From: Tribonema minus
Lineage: Eukaryota > Sar > Xanthophyceae > Tribonematales > Tribonemataceae
Length of the DNA: 64,000 nt
Assembly (NCBI GenBank): GCA_017506865.1
Contig: JAFCMP010000190.1
Span: forward strand, 806,001-870,000
Direction: 5' to 3'
Numbering within the stretch: the stretch's first letter is position 1; every line of letters begins with the position of its first letter. The position numbers and the translations under genes are program-made. The notes below the pieces were generated by a model. The model ran no database searches, was not told the DNA's origin, and worked only from the letters and a program-made list of their open reading frames with translations. Below are positions 45,880 through 56,000 of this stretch, in pieces.

Positions 45880-46086
45880 ATGGCAATGGCGCTTGTCAAC
45901 AGGACGATGGCACGAGTGGCAGCAGCAGAGCAACTGGAGACGGACGCGCAGCGCACAAACGCAAGAGGGTCTAGAATGACGGTTGGTCAATTTCCGATCA
46001 AACAGGCGAAGGGGAGCACACGGGCGGGCAAAGTGCAGTCAAGCGCTCTAGAACAGGTCATAACAGCCTGGAACAGCAACGTCTGA
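45880..46086 (+). CDS. Small upstream ORF overlapping the RT ORF by TGATG
   Basis: A 68-codon ORF (MAMALVNRTMARVAAAEQLE, later QFPIKQAKGSTRAGK) ends in a TGA (46084-46086) that shares its A with the ATG (46086) of the large ORF. Stop/start overlaps of this form allow coupled re-initiation in some non-LTR elements. The ORF is basic and short. A second overlapping ORF in another frame starts at 45759. Coding status is unproven. Confidence 0.35.
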   Translation: MAMALVNRTMARVAAAEQLETDAQRTNARGSRMTVGQFPIKQAKGSTRAGKVQSSALEQVITAWNSNV

Positions 46087-49000
46087 TGCTAGACGACGAA
46101 GCTGGAGGTGGAGGCAGTGCGGACCCGGAGTACAAGTGCAACTTATGCGACCTCGTGGTGAAGAAGGGCATGTCGCTGCTCTCGTTACAGCAGAGGTTAA
46201 ACGCCCACATCGCGGCGAAGCACCAGCGCAAACACCACAGTGGGACAGCAACAACGTTCCTGGAGCGCTCCGACCTCAGCACGTCGCACTTGCAAACCAT
46301 CTACACCGAGTGTGCCTTGTGCAAAAACCTGTTTCATGCCAACAAGACATTCAGAGTGGACAGCAGCGATGCCAGCGCGGGCAAGCACTGCCGCAAATGC
46401 AGGCCTATCACTTCACCCGCTGCAGTGGCGGCAACATTGTCAACAACAGCATCAGCAGCACCGCTAGCACCTGATGCATCGACGGCAACAGCTACCACGT
46501 CGCTGCCACAGCAGCAACCGGCGTGCACACCCATCGGCAACCCCTACGCAAAGGGACCAGCGCACGCGCAGCAGGCACCTGCTGCTCAGGCTGGTGGCAG
46601 CAGCTCCTCCGGCAGCTCAAAGAGGCCGGAACGCGGGGGCAGCAGTGCTACACGAGGGGGTCGGGGTCGCAGTGGAGGGCGCGGACGTGGCAATGGAGGA
46701 CGCGTTCGCAGCGGCAGCAATGATGCAGACATCAGCAGTAGCAGAGCGACTAGCGGCAGCAGAACCGGAGGCGGCAGCAGCAGCGGTGCCGGCGGCGGCA
46801 GTGCAGCCGGTACTAAGGACAGCGGCGCTGGCAACGGCCGCAGCAGTGATGCCAGCAGCCGCAGCGGCGGTGCTAGCAACAGCGGCAGTGGCGCGCGAAC
46901 TCAAAACGGCCGCGGTGGCCGTGGCAGCGGTCGCAGCAGCGACAGCGGCGGACGAGGCTGTGGTCGTGGCGGCCGCGGCGGCGGCGGAGGGGGTCCCAGA
47001 GCGGCAGGTGCGGCGACAGCAGCGGCAGCGCCAGGCCCTGCAGGCGCAGCAGGTGGGGCAGGTGGGCTTTTCACGTGGACCATCTCAACCCCCGCAGTCG
47101 CAGCAGTGCTTGACAGCATCAGCCTCGATGAGCTGTGCAAGCTGCAGTTCGCGACAACTAGAAGCCTTGCTAGACCACGCAATCGTCGCTATGTGGGAGC
47201 TGCACTGGAGAACGCAGCAACACATCTGTTGGCACACACAATGACGATGTTCGTCAATGCGGCGCGGGAGCCAGATTCTGCAGGGCGGGTGCAGCGACTG
47301 CAAAGATCCACGATTCTACACCACCTCATGCCATCACTCATCACCTCCACCGATGGCGCACCTGGCATCACTCGCTCCGACAGAATCAGAATGTTGGCAC
47401 GCGGTGAGCTTGACCGGTTGGTGCCAGCGCTCCTCGCGCACGCGCGTGCGCACCGGCGCTGGCGCGCGCGCCAGCAAACGGAGGCAGCGATCAACGCCTA
47501 CGTCCTACAGTGCATGGGCACACGGGGGGGGCTACAGCAGGCAGCGCGTTTCCTTCAGCCCAAAACGGTGGCGATACCTGATGATGACTGCTTTGCCGCC
47601 ATGCAGTCCAAACACCCCCCCGCTGCGCCAGGGGAACAACTCCATGAGCTATCCGGCATGGTTGATCAGCTTGTGGCGAAAGCAGCCGACATGCCAGCAG
47701 AACTCAGCCTGTTACAGGGGGAGGGAATTGAGCCAGAGACGGTTGCCAAGCTCATCCAGCGAGCAAGCCCTTACAGTGGAGCAGGCCCATCGGGGCTGCG
47801 CTACAGCCACCTGCAGGATGCGCTACGCACAAGCTGGGGACGGCATGAGTTTGCTAATGTCCTCACACGGTGGCTTCAGACCGTTATGCGGGAGGCTGCG
47901 CGGCTGCCGGATGCCTTCTGGCAGTTGCATGGCGCGGGGCGCCTGACGCCACTTGCAGAACAACAGGAAGATGGTACAGCTAAGCAGCGGCCCATCGTTT
48001 GCGGCGAGGTGCTGCAGCGACTATGCACTTCGGTGTACGTGGCAGACCGCAAAGACTTCCTGGCGGAGCTCCTTGAGCCAGACGGGCAGTATGGGGTAGC
48101 GGTCTCAGCAGGAGCGGAGAAAGCGGCCATGGCCGGCAAACTCGCGTATGAGCTCGGTCACTGGCAGTTCATGCTGGACCTCAAGAATGCCTTCAACATG
48201 GTGTTCGTCCTGGCGGCAGCGGAATGGGTAGCAGCACAGCTGCCGGACTTCCTCGACTACTTCATCGGCACATACGTTCGCACTCGGCCACGCCTGCTGT
48301 TCCAGCACGTTGACGGCTCCACGCGCATCATCATGTCTCAGCGCGGGTTTAAGCAGGGGGACCCCGCGGCACCGATGCTCTTCTGCGGCGCCATTGCTCA
48401 GTGCTTGAAACGGTTCAATGAGGCGGCGGCTGCGCAGCGCGCGCGGAGGCGGATGGGCGCCTACATGGACGATGCCAACGTCCGAACAGGCGCTTGCACG
48501 CTGACTCAGGATGACATACAGGCGGTGGCGCAGCTCAAACAACACTTTGCGGAGGTGGGGCTGGAGCTAAACCTCACCAAGTCACGCGCGCTGCCTGGCA
48601 GGGGGCATGTGGTGACAGACCACGAGCGGCAACTGCTGCAGCAGCTGGGCGTTCAGCTAGTGGGGGATACGGATGAAAATCAGAACCGTGGAGCTGTGTT
48701 GCTGGGGGTGCCGGTGGGCCACAGCAGCTTTGTGGACGCATGGCTGCGCAGGGAAGCGGGTGCAGGCGGGGCAGGGGCTCGATTTGCAGAGCGATGCGCG
48801 CGCCTGACATCTCCGAGGGCTATGATCAGGTTACTGCGCTACTGCGTGGTGCCTCGCATGACGTACTGCCTGCGCACCATTCCCACTACGCAGACAGCGC
48901 CAGCCGCCAAGGAGTGGGATCGGGTCACGCAGTGGGTGCTTGAGCACTCAATGGGCCTGCAGCCACCAGGCCAGACCTGGCGCCAGTTTGAGCAAAGTGG

Positions 49001-51056
49001 GGCCCACTTCCATCTGGCAGCGCACGGCCCAGCCTTACAGCAAGCGCGACTCCCAACACGGCATGGCGGCCTTGGCATTACCAGCGCCTGCGACATCGCT
49101 GATGCTGCGTATGTGGCGGGCACGTTGCAAGCGCTGCAACCAGCACTCTCTGGATGGGCGGGGGTGCTGCAGCAGGCGGCTCCTCAAGCGGCTGCAGACA
49201 ACGCTGCTGAGGATGCGGCAACACAAGCGGCACCGGCAGCAGCGGCAGCAGCACCAGCACCAGCAGCATCAGCAGCGGCAACTGTTACAGCGGCAGCGGC
49301 GGTTGCCAGTGGAGGCGCGACCGCTCCGGCAGCGGCAACTGCATCAGCGGCTGGCCGCGCTTATGGCGCAGCCATTCCGGCAACACACGACGCAGCTGCC
49401 GCTGGATCAGGGGCCGCGGCGGCAGCACAGGCGGCACCAGCGGCAGCAGCAGCAGCGGCGGCGCACGGCGCAACTACTCCGGCGGCAGCAGCAGCGGCGG
49501 CAGCAGCAGCTGCTCCAGCATCAGAGGCTGCTGCAGCAGCGGCAGCACATGTTGCACCTCAAGTGGCCTCGGCGGCATCACTAACTGCAGCATCAACAGC
49601 AGCGGCTGCGGGCATAGGCAATACAGCTGCTACAGGCCCTACTAGCCTAAGGGCTGCTGCAGCACCTGCAACAGGAGCAGCGTCGGCAGGCGGCGCCGCA
49701 ACCGTGCCGGCTGCGACAGCGGCAATGGCGGTGGCAGCGGCCAATGCGGCAGGTGCTGCACCAACACCTGCGGCAGCAGCAACACCACTGGCAGCAGCAG
49801 CAACGGCAGGCGGCACAGCTGCAGCACCAGCGCACGCAGCAGCGGCAGCCGTCAATGCAGGCGCTGCGCGTTCCACACCAGCAATGCTACAAGGCGCAGC
49901 AGCGGCAGAGGTGGCGCGCCTGCCCCTCATGCGGACGATCGCCACAGCTGCCACATCTCTACGTGCAGCAACAGGTGACAAGCTGGAACATATACTGCCA
50001 CCAGCGCTAACGCCACTGCAGCAGCAACCACCTACGCAGCAGCCGCCGCTGCGGCCGACAGCAGGTGGTGGCACTGGTGCGGATGCTGCTTGCGTACTTG
50101 ACGCCAGTGCTCTGCAGTTGCAGTGTAGCCTGAAGCGCCCCAATCAGAGTGCGCTTGCAGATGCCGTCGCTACCGAGCTTGCAGATAAGGTGGAGGCGGA
50201 CCTGCAACAGCTGCCGCAGGGCACGCAACGCACGCAAGCACTTGCTCGATTCCGGTCGCAGCGCCACATGCACTCGATCGGCATGGCATTCCTCAACGAG
50301 CCCATGTACTCCACAACGGCTTCGTTCGATGGCCTATCCTGGCAGCTGGCCGTCAAACGCGCCATCGGAGTAGAGGAGCAGACGGCAGGCTGCAAGCTGT
50401 GCGGGAAGTCGCCGGGCGGCACCCTGCATGCACGGCTGTGTCAAGCGCCACGCGTCAAGGCGCACGACACCATTGTCCACAATAGCGTCAAGAGGGCCAC
50501 GCAGCGCCTCCTGCGGCAATACCTCAAAACGGGACTGGTGGACGAGGACTACACGCCGTTTCTGGGGTCCGCCGGGCCGCCGGGGAGTCGCAGGATGGAC
50601 ATCGTGCTGCCTGCCGACGCCTTCCCGGTGACCGGCTACGACGACCCGACACGCCACCTACCGCTCATGGTGGACGTTACCTGCTTCGAGGCACAGGTGG
50701 CGTCGCGGGCGGCGAAGACTGCAGCAGACCCCGAGCGATGCTGCCGCGACCAAGAGGCCGCCGAGACTACCCACTATTCTGGTCATTATGATCAGAATTG
50801 CTACAAACTTGCCACATTGGCAATAGGGTCATTTGGCAGCATCGGGGAGCAGGGGCGGAAGCTGCTGGAGGCTGTGGCGATGGAGTATGCCAGCAGGATG
50901 TCAGTGCCCGGAGGAGCGCGCCCTAAAGCTCTCAAGGGCATCGCCCTGGCGCGCTTACGCTCGGCACTGTCGGCAGCGCTCCACATGGCGTACTCTGGCC
51001 GTGTCATGACACACATGGCAGAATCCAGGGGGGGGGGCACATGGAGGAGGACGTAG
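46086..51056 (+). CDS. Non-LTR retrotransposon polyprotein: zinc fingers - RT - CCHC - restriction-like endonuclease, 1656 aa
   Basis: This is a self-mobilising retroelement protein. The N-terminus has CNLCDLVVKKG...HIAAKH (C2H2-like, residues about 17-45) and a second Cys cluster CALCKNLF...CRKC. A Ser/Gly/Arg-rich RGG-like basic region (about 170-320) follows. The reverse transcriptase spans about residues 550-900: GPSGLRYSHLQDAL, TAKQRPIVCGEVLQRL, FMLDLKNAFN, RGFKQGDPAAPMLFCG and the catalytic GAYMDDANV. A repetitive Ala-rich linker of roughly 240 residues (encoded about 49190-49910) follows the thumb. The C-terminus has CKLCGKSPGGTLHARLC (CX2CX8HX3C-type) and RMDIVLP...LPLMVDVTCFEAQV, the layout of R2/NeSL-group restriction-like endonucleases. 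No apurinic endonuclease or RNase H domain is seen. The ORF is uninterrupted, so the copy may be young. The exact clade is not certain. Confidence 0.8.
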   Translation: MLDDEAGGGGSADPEYKCNLCDLVVKKGMSLLSLQQRLNAHIAAKHQRKHHSGTATTFLERSDLSTSHLQTIYTECALCKNLFHANKTFRVDSSDASAGKHCRKCRPITSPAAVAATLSTTASAAPLAPDASTATATTSLPQQQPACTPIGNPYAKGPAHAQQAPAAQAGGSSSSGSSKRPERGGSSATRGGRGRSGGRGRGNGGRVRSGSNDADISSSRATSGSRTGGGSSSGAGGGSAAGTKDSGAGNGRSSDASSRSGGASNSGSGARTQNGRGGRGSGRSSDSGGRGCGRGGRGGGGGGPRAAGAATAAAAPGPAGAAGGAGGLFTWTISTPAVAAVLDSISLDELCKLQFATTRSLARPRNRRYVGAALENAATHLLAHTMTMFVNAAREPDSAGRVQRLQRSTILHHLMPSLITSTDGAPGITRSDRIRMLARGELDRLVPALLAHARAHRRWRARQQTEAAINAYVLQCMGTRGGLQQAARFLQPKTVAIPDDDCFAAMQSKHPPAAPGEQLHELSGMVDQLVAKAADMPAELSLLQGEGIEPETVAKLIQRASPYSGAGPSGLRYSHLQDALRTSWGRHEFANVLTRWLQTVMREAARLPDAFWQLHGAGRLTPLAEQQEDGTAKQRPIVCGEVLQRLCTSVYVADRKDFLAELLEPDGQYGVAVSAGAEKAAMAGKLAYELGHWQFMLDLKNAFNMVFVLAAAEWVAAQLPDFLDYFIGTYVRTRPRLLFQHVDGSTRIIMSQRGFKQGDPAAPMLFCGAIAQCLKRFNEAAAAQRARRRMGAYMDDANVRTGACTLTQDDIQAVAQLKQHFAEVGLELNLTKSRALPGRGHVVTDHERQLLQQLGVQLVGDTDENQNRGAVLLGVPVGHSSFVDAWLRREAGAGGAGARFAERCARLTSPRAMIRLLRYCVVPRMTYCLRTIPTTQTAPAAKEWDRVTQWVLEHSMGLQPPGQTWRQFEQSGAHFHLAAHGPALQQARLPTRHGGLGITSACDIADAAYVAGTLQALQPALSGWAGVLQQAAPQAAADNAAEDAATQAAPAAAAAAPAPAASAAATVTAAAAVASGGATAPAAATASAAGRAYGAAIPATHDAAAAGSGAAAAAQAAPAAAAAAAAHGATTPAAAAAAAAAAAPASEAAAAAAAHVAPQVASAASLTAASTAAAAGIGNTAATGPTSLRAAAAPATGAASAGGAATVPAATAAMAVAAANAAGAAPTPAAAATPLAAAATAGGTAAAPAHAAAAAVNAGAARSTPAMLQGAAAAEVARLPLMRTIATAATSLRAATGDKLEHILPPALTPLQQQPPTQQPPLRPTAGGGTGADAACVLDASALQLQCSLKRPNQSALADAVATELADKVEADLQQLPQGTQRTQALARFRSQRHMHSIGMAFLNEPMYSTTASFDGLSWQLAVKRAIGVEEQTAGCKLCGKSPGGTLHARLCQAPRVKAHDTIVHNSVKRATQRLLRQYLKTGLVDEDYTPFLGSAGPPGSRRMDIVLPADAFPVTGYDDPTRHLPLMVDVTCFEAQVASRAAKTAADPERCCRDQEAAETTHYSGHYDQNCYKLATLAIGSFGSIGEQGRKLLEAVAMEYASRMSVPGGARPKALKGIALARLRSALSAALHMAYSGRVMTHMAESRGGGTWRRT
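49190..49910 (+). repeat. In-frame GCA/GCG/GCAGCACC minisatellite (Ala-rich linker of RT ORF)
   Basis: The DNA is built from degenerate GCAGCGGCAGCAGCACC-type units that encode almost only Ala, Pro, Thr and Ser. It stays open in several frames, which explains long shadow ORFs on both strands here. Confidence 0.85.
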
Positions 51057-51145
51057 GGGAGGACCCCGAGATGCCATTTGGCGGCGGCGGCGTTTGAGTG
51101 GTTGTCGTTGCGACACTTTCAGACTGTCATACGACATGTAGATTC

Positions 51146-51218
51146 CTTACAGCTAGATGCCAATCATCTGGGCTTTTTCGCGCCCTGAGCGAGAATTAAT
51201 AAAAAGTACACTGTACAG
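51146..51218 (+). repeat. 73-bp direct repeat, right copy (3' region of non-LTR element)
   Basis: One mismatch to 45605-45677. A third, more diverged copy is at about 52232-52310 within the second 3'-region copy. Confidence 0.95.
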
Positions 51219-51319
51219 TAGGCAACCTTAAATACTCAACTTATTGACTCAGTACACAACAACATGGTGAGACAGCCTGTAGGTAACTTTCAGGGCTCTG
51301 GCCTTCATGTAACGGATTC

Positions 51320-51568
51320 GTTTCTCACCTAGTGATTCTACTTTTGAATCGATTGGAAATCATATAGTGCAAAGCAACAAAAACCGAACGAGCGTCGTAG
51401 CGGCGCCATTTTGGGTCAGTCTCTTTGGAAAAGTAATATCTGAGGCAGCCTTTAAAAGTTCAAGTCAAAACTTCAAGTTGATTCAAACACAAACAGCCAT
51501 AGGACAGGACAGCAGCATGTGGGCCAAGCTTGGGCATACAAGAGTGTCCAATGCAGCCCTAAGCTATG
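51320..51568. other. Unassigned stretch between element 3' region and right 54-bp repeat
   Basis: I see no gene or repeat. It contains an AACTTCAAG motif. It may be the rest of the element or a separate insertion. Confidence 0.4.
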
Positions 51569-51622
51569 TAGAACTTGAGTATAACTTGTTGAGTTTTGTA
51601 CAAGTATGATGAGATAGTACAC
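51569..51622 (+). repeat. 54-bp direct repeat, right copy
   Basis: Identical over 54 bp to 45551-45604. Confidence 0.95.
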
Positions 51623-51705
51623 TGTACGTATGGACTTGTATTTATAAAGGCCCAAGGGAGGCCGGGTTGCCTATGCAATCGAAAAGCTTGCGTCAACGCA
51701 GCAGC

Positions 51706-52194
51706 CTAGTCTGCGCTGTGCCCTAGGAGCTTGGATACCGGCGCTGCAATACAGCCCAGCATTCGCGCTCCGCGTGTGTACGCCATGACGCGCTCCGCCA
51801 ACTCCCGCGCCAGCGATATGCTCAGCTCAATGAGGATCTGACGCTTAGCTAACCCGGCCTTGCGTAACACATCTGCCTTCCCTCCCCCTGAGCACAGTGC
51901 TGAGTGCATTGCCAACTCCTTAACAAAAACGCTTGTCTGCTTGCTCAGCCGGCCGTACGACTCCTGCACGAATGGCATAAATGCCCAAGATGACGTCAAG
52001 GTGCCAGTGTGGTGCTTGACCTTCGCGTCCTCCCCCACCCCAGCAGCATAGCCGTCCGTGTTCGAGGCATTTGTTTTGCCTGTCAGGTACGAGCTCGCTG
52101 TGGGCGCGCGCACACTGTACAGGGAGGATCCCGAGATGCCATTTGGCGGCAGCGGCGTTTGAGTGGTTGTCGTTGAGACACGTTCAGAAGTCAC
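51706..52194 (-). CDS. Unrecognised minus-strand ORF in the second element copy
   Basis: A 162-codon ORF starts MTSERVSTTTTQTPLPPNGI and includes WAFMPFVQESYGRLSKQTSV and LIELSISLARELAERVM, with a plausible amphipathic helical C-terminal half. No family recognised. Its first about 25 codons are antisense to the duplicated 3' region of the non-LTR element, so it may be a chance ORF or the 5' end of an opposite-strand element. Confidence 0.3.
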   Translation of the reverse strand: MTSERVSTTTTQTPLPPNGISGSSLYSVRAPTASSYLTGKTNASNTDGYAAGVGEDAKVKHHTGTLTSSWAFMPFVQESYGRLSKQTSVFVKELAMHSALCSGGGKADVLRKAGLAKRQILIELSISLARELAERVMAYTRGARMLGCIAAPVSKLLGHSAD

Positions 52195-52404
52195 ACGACA
52201 TGCAGATTCCGTACAGCAACATCAAGTTAGACCATCATCTGGGCTTTTTCGCGCCCTGAGCGAGAATTTATAAAAAGTACACTGTAATAGAATAATAAAA
52301 GTACACTGTACAGTAGGCAACCTCAAATACTTGACTTATTGACTCAGTACACAACAACACGGTGAGACAGCTTGTAGGCAAATTCCAGGGCTCTGGCCTT
52401 TATG
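52115..52404 (+). mobile_element. Second, diverged copy of the non-LTR 3' region, cut by the LTR insertion
   Basis: From AGGATCCCGAGATGCCATTTGG onward this parallels 51061-51314 at high but imperfect identity. Shared text includes GGCGTTTGAGTGGTTGTCGTTG, the TCTGGGCTTTTTCGCGCCCT core, CAGTAGGCAACCT and GACTCAGTACACAACAACA. It includes an extra AATAATAAAAGTACACTGTA block. The match continues to GGGCTCTGGCCTTTATG, exactly where the LTR begins. Confidence 0.85.
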
Positions 52405-53071
52405 TGAACCAGGCTACCATGTGATGCTGTCATAAATGCAAACATACAAGCTGGAAGAGCAATCACAGGCAGACAGCTCAGAGAACATGCTGAAGTAGAA
52501 TAGAATGAAATGGGAGCGCTTACCGATAGGTCTTATTGTTGCACGCGTCACGTAGGAAGGCTTGGGGCTTCAAGGAGTCTGCTACAGCTGCTGTCTTGCA
52601 CAGGCTCCACAACACCTCGTAACTCTTAGACTGATGTTGTGCACAGCAAACTGATGTGCCCTTTGGCATGTGACCAGTGTTACTGAACCAGGTCTAGTCT
52701 GACCTCTAGAACAGACATCTACTCACATGCAAAGGTCTAGGGTGACCATAGAGGTCGAAGGATGACCTGTAAGGGCTATGAGGTGTAACTGCTTATGCTA
52801 ATATACCCCCAAGCCGTATCAGATCCCCCTTCCTTGTTGAGCATCGCCCTCGATGCGGAGTTGAATGTGACGCGGGTAGCTGACCGTCGACTTGCACTTT
52901 TCTGATAGTTGTAGCTTGCTCGCACTTGGTGCACTACTGAGCAGGAGGCCAATTAAAACTGGTTGAAAACCCCATTAAAAACCTGGGAGGCAAACCTGCT
53001 ATTCAGGTGAATCCTCTCTGCAGGAAAAGGGAGTTCTCGGCCCCAGGTGTGACTCAACTGGAGTCCCCACA
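52405..53071 (-). repeat. 3' LTR of Ty3/gypsy chromovirus (667 bp)
   Basis: It begins TGAACCAGGC and ends GTCCCCACA on the + strand (TG...CA). The first 230 bp are identical to 63771-64000, as far as the window allows. Since the element is on the minus strand, this is the 3' LTR. Confidence 0.9.
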
Positions 53072-53090
53072 ACTATCTCTCCTCTAAGGG
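53072..53090 (-). other. Polypurine tract of the chromovirus
   Basis: On the minus strand the sequence CCTTAGAGGAGAGATAGT lies directly before the 3' LTR and overlaps the stop codon of the last ORF. It would prime plus-strand synthesis. Confidence 0.7.
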
Positions 53091-56000
53091 TACAGGGCGA
53101 GCGGCGAGCACGTTCCATGAGGAATGCGCACTGTCTTTAGGCGTGCGGTAATCACTCGGACGTAAACGCATACGCCTGACGGTCTTCTCACCGTCAAACA
53201 GCACGTCGAACGTGAACTGCGACCTTGCGGGGTAAAACTCGCCTAAGGTGCCGCGGCTCCAGCCTGTTGGGAAGTGATACCAGATCACCTCACCCTCAAA
53301 GCTTGATCCGAAATCAGATGGCAATCTGGGCAGTCTCACCAATATGATCTGCGGCTGAGCAGAATCTTGAATTGGGCTTGCCTCAGAAAGACTTTGGGAT
53401 TGTGGCAGACTTTGCGTAGCCTGGGAGCTGGGACCTGCGCTCTTGGCAATGTCCGGCGCACTTCGCGCTTGCAGTCTCCGGGCCTTGTCACGCACTGCCT
53501 CTGCCAACTGTATGGCAGACTTGACCTGCGTACGGGTCATCTGTTCCCACTCGCCATCTTCATATCTGATCCTCCAGTATGGTGATACAAAGTTCTTTAC
53601 TGCCCCCCATACGTAAGTAAGTGGGCCTCCCAATTTAACCCTGTGTTCCCTCACCAGCGCTGTGCCGATGGGATAAAGCTGCAGCGCGCTCTCTCGGCGC
53701 ATACTTGCATCTTCTTTGGGTGTGGGTCTGATGGCATATGCGGGTAGCTTTCCTTCGTTACGCAGCTCATAGAGCGCGTGAAAAGCATCCAATGTCCATG
53801 GCATGACTTCTTGCAGCATGTCGTCTTCCGACACCCATGCATGCGACTTGCCATCTTTGGACTGCCACTTGTACTGCCATGAACCATTAGGGCTCACTTG
53901 GCGGTCTAGAACTCTGTACAGTTTCTCGCCATCTGCTAGCTCTTCCACTTGATGTGGGCTAAGCGTGGCATGCACACCAGGTTCCAACATGGCATTAGGC
54001 CTCATGTGAAATGGTTTCATGTTCTCTACATGAGCTGTGGTGTGTCTGACTCGTCTGCCCATCATTCTGCATATGAAGGAAAGACCTGATTCGCCTGTGC
54101 GAGCCTCGATCTGCCAAGGCCCCACATACCTAGCGTCTAGAGCAGCTGATCTGTTTCTCTGCTTAGGTAGTCTGATCATGACATAGTCACCGACCGCGAA
54201 CTTCACTGCACGCTTAACTGCTTCGTTGCGCTTAGTGATCTTCTGGGCGCGCAACTGCAGCGCCTTTGACACAACCTTCAAGTTGTCTGCGAGCTCAAGC
54301 ATGTCTAACTTGCGCTCAATTTCTTCGTGTAGGTCTAGCTTTCTACTGCCATCTTCGTGCATAAATGCATCATGTGGCAGAGAAGCTTCGCGACCGTACA
54401 CACAGAAAAAGGGTGTCAATCCTGTCTCATCTCGGGGAGTTGTCCTCAACACAAACTGTACGAGCTCTAAGCCTTCGTGCCAGTTTGTCTGCTGAGCGCT
54501 GACCCAAGATGCTAGTGCCTTCTTAGCACGACCATTTGCATGTTCTGCCACACCATTGGTTTGTGGGTGGTATGCACTGGTCTCTATGCGTTTAACTCTA
54601 AACGCTCTGCAAAGGTCACTGACCACATTGCCAAGGAAGACTTTGCCCTTGTCTGAGCATAGTTCCTCCACTAATGCTCCAACCTCTAGGAACACTGTCA
54701 TGAGGTGCGGGGTTACATCTTTAGTACCCTGGCCATGCATAGCGGCTAGCCATACAAAACCGGACCTCGTCTCCACAATAGTCAGAACATACTTATGCCC
54801 CGCTGCGGACTGGATACCAGGCTCTGTGATATCAATGTTGAGACGTTGCCACATGCGCACTGGCTCAGCCAACCACTGCTTATATTGAGTGGAGCTGGCG
54901 CGCTTGCGTTCTAGGCACGTCATACAACTCTGCACGTACGTTCGTGTGTCTGCGCCCATACCAGGCCAGTAATATCTCTCGAAAATACGTGTGTGCGTAG
55001 CACCTATGCCACAATGCATAGCACTAGCATCATCATGCCCTAAGCGCATGACTACTAGGGTTCTGAGTGCAACTGGCACTACCCACTGCAACAACACCAT
55101 ACCTCTCTTGGGGTGGCTTGTTGCACTGTGCACCAAGAGACCATCTTCTTCAATGGTATACTGCTCTTGTCGCGCTAAGACGTGAGCAACTAGCTCTGCG
55201 CCCTCGGGAATATCTCCCACGGTAAGCATCTTGCTCACCGCCTGACAGAAGCCATCCGCTTTCTGAATTTCAAGAAAAGCGACTTTGCTGAGCATCACCG
55301 GTGTGGCTTGTGAGCCCCCTTCGGCAACTTGCTTCAACAATTGTATTACTTCTGGTCTGGGCAACGTTTTTTTACGTTTGCCTAAGACAGCCTCACCATC
55401 GTCACCCGGTGGTTCGTCTGCTTCTTCAGTCTCAGCTGGAGCGTCAACTTCTAAAAGTTCACCTTCTTCAAGTGCGCTCGTATTCTCAGCTGACTGAGCT
55501 GTAGTGACGCTGCATTTGGCTCTCTTTGAACCTATGCTGCGCCGCCTGTCGCATGCGATCTGTCTTAAGAGTCGCTGCGCCTGGGATTGCTCCCACGAGT
55601 CAGAGTACTTTTGCACTGGCTCGGCATATGCTGTGTTGATCTCAATCTCATCGAACTCAGCCTCCTCCACTGTGGAGTCATCTAACCGTCTGTCTAATAA
55701 CTGTGTTAACTCCACAGCTGACAGGGCGGCTAGTCTAGCGGCCACCGCGCCTGACACGGCGACGGCCTCGTTGAACTTGAACGCGGGACCGTAACGTGCA
55801 TCCGCTGTGTAACCACGGCAGCTGTTCACGTCGGCTACTTTGTGCGTTCTAGTGGCATCATCAGCAAAGCGCACGCCCGAAGGTGGTGCATCCATGCTGG
55901 GGACTGCATCTGGCCACTGTTCATCTGCTGGCTCTGTAGAGCGTTCAGCGTCTAACTCTGCCTGCTGAGGCAGTCTGGATGGGGCATCAGCATTGGCATT

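Larger units (their letters stand above)
45551..51622 (+). mobile_element. Non-LTR-type retrotransposon bounded by direct repeats
   Basis: The element contains one large ORF (46086-51056), short upstream ORFs, a 5' leader, and a 3' region after 51056. A 54-bp repeat (45551-45604 = 51569-51622) and a 73-bp repeat (45605-45677 and 51146-51218, one mismatch) flank the coding part. They are ordered 54-73 on the left and 73-(350 bp)-54 on the right. Flanking direct repeats are unusual for a target-primed non-LTR element, so the true ends are uncertain. The span given is the outermost repeat pair. Confidence 0.55.

Noticed and set aside
46474-50143. Several long overlapping ORFs within the large RT ORF on both strands
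   Set aside because: They consist of simple Ser/Gly/Ala/Gln runs from repetitive codons and lack domain motifs, unlike the RT frame.
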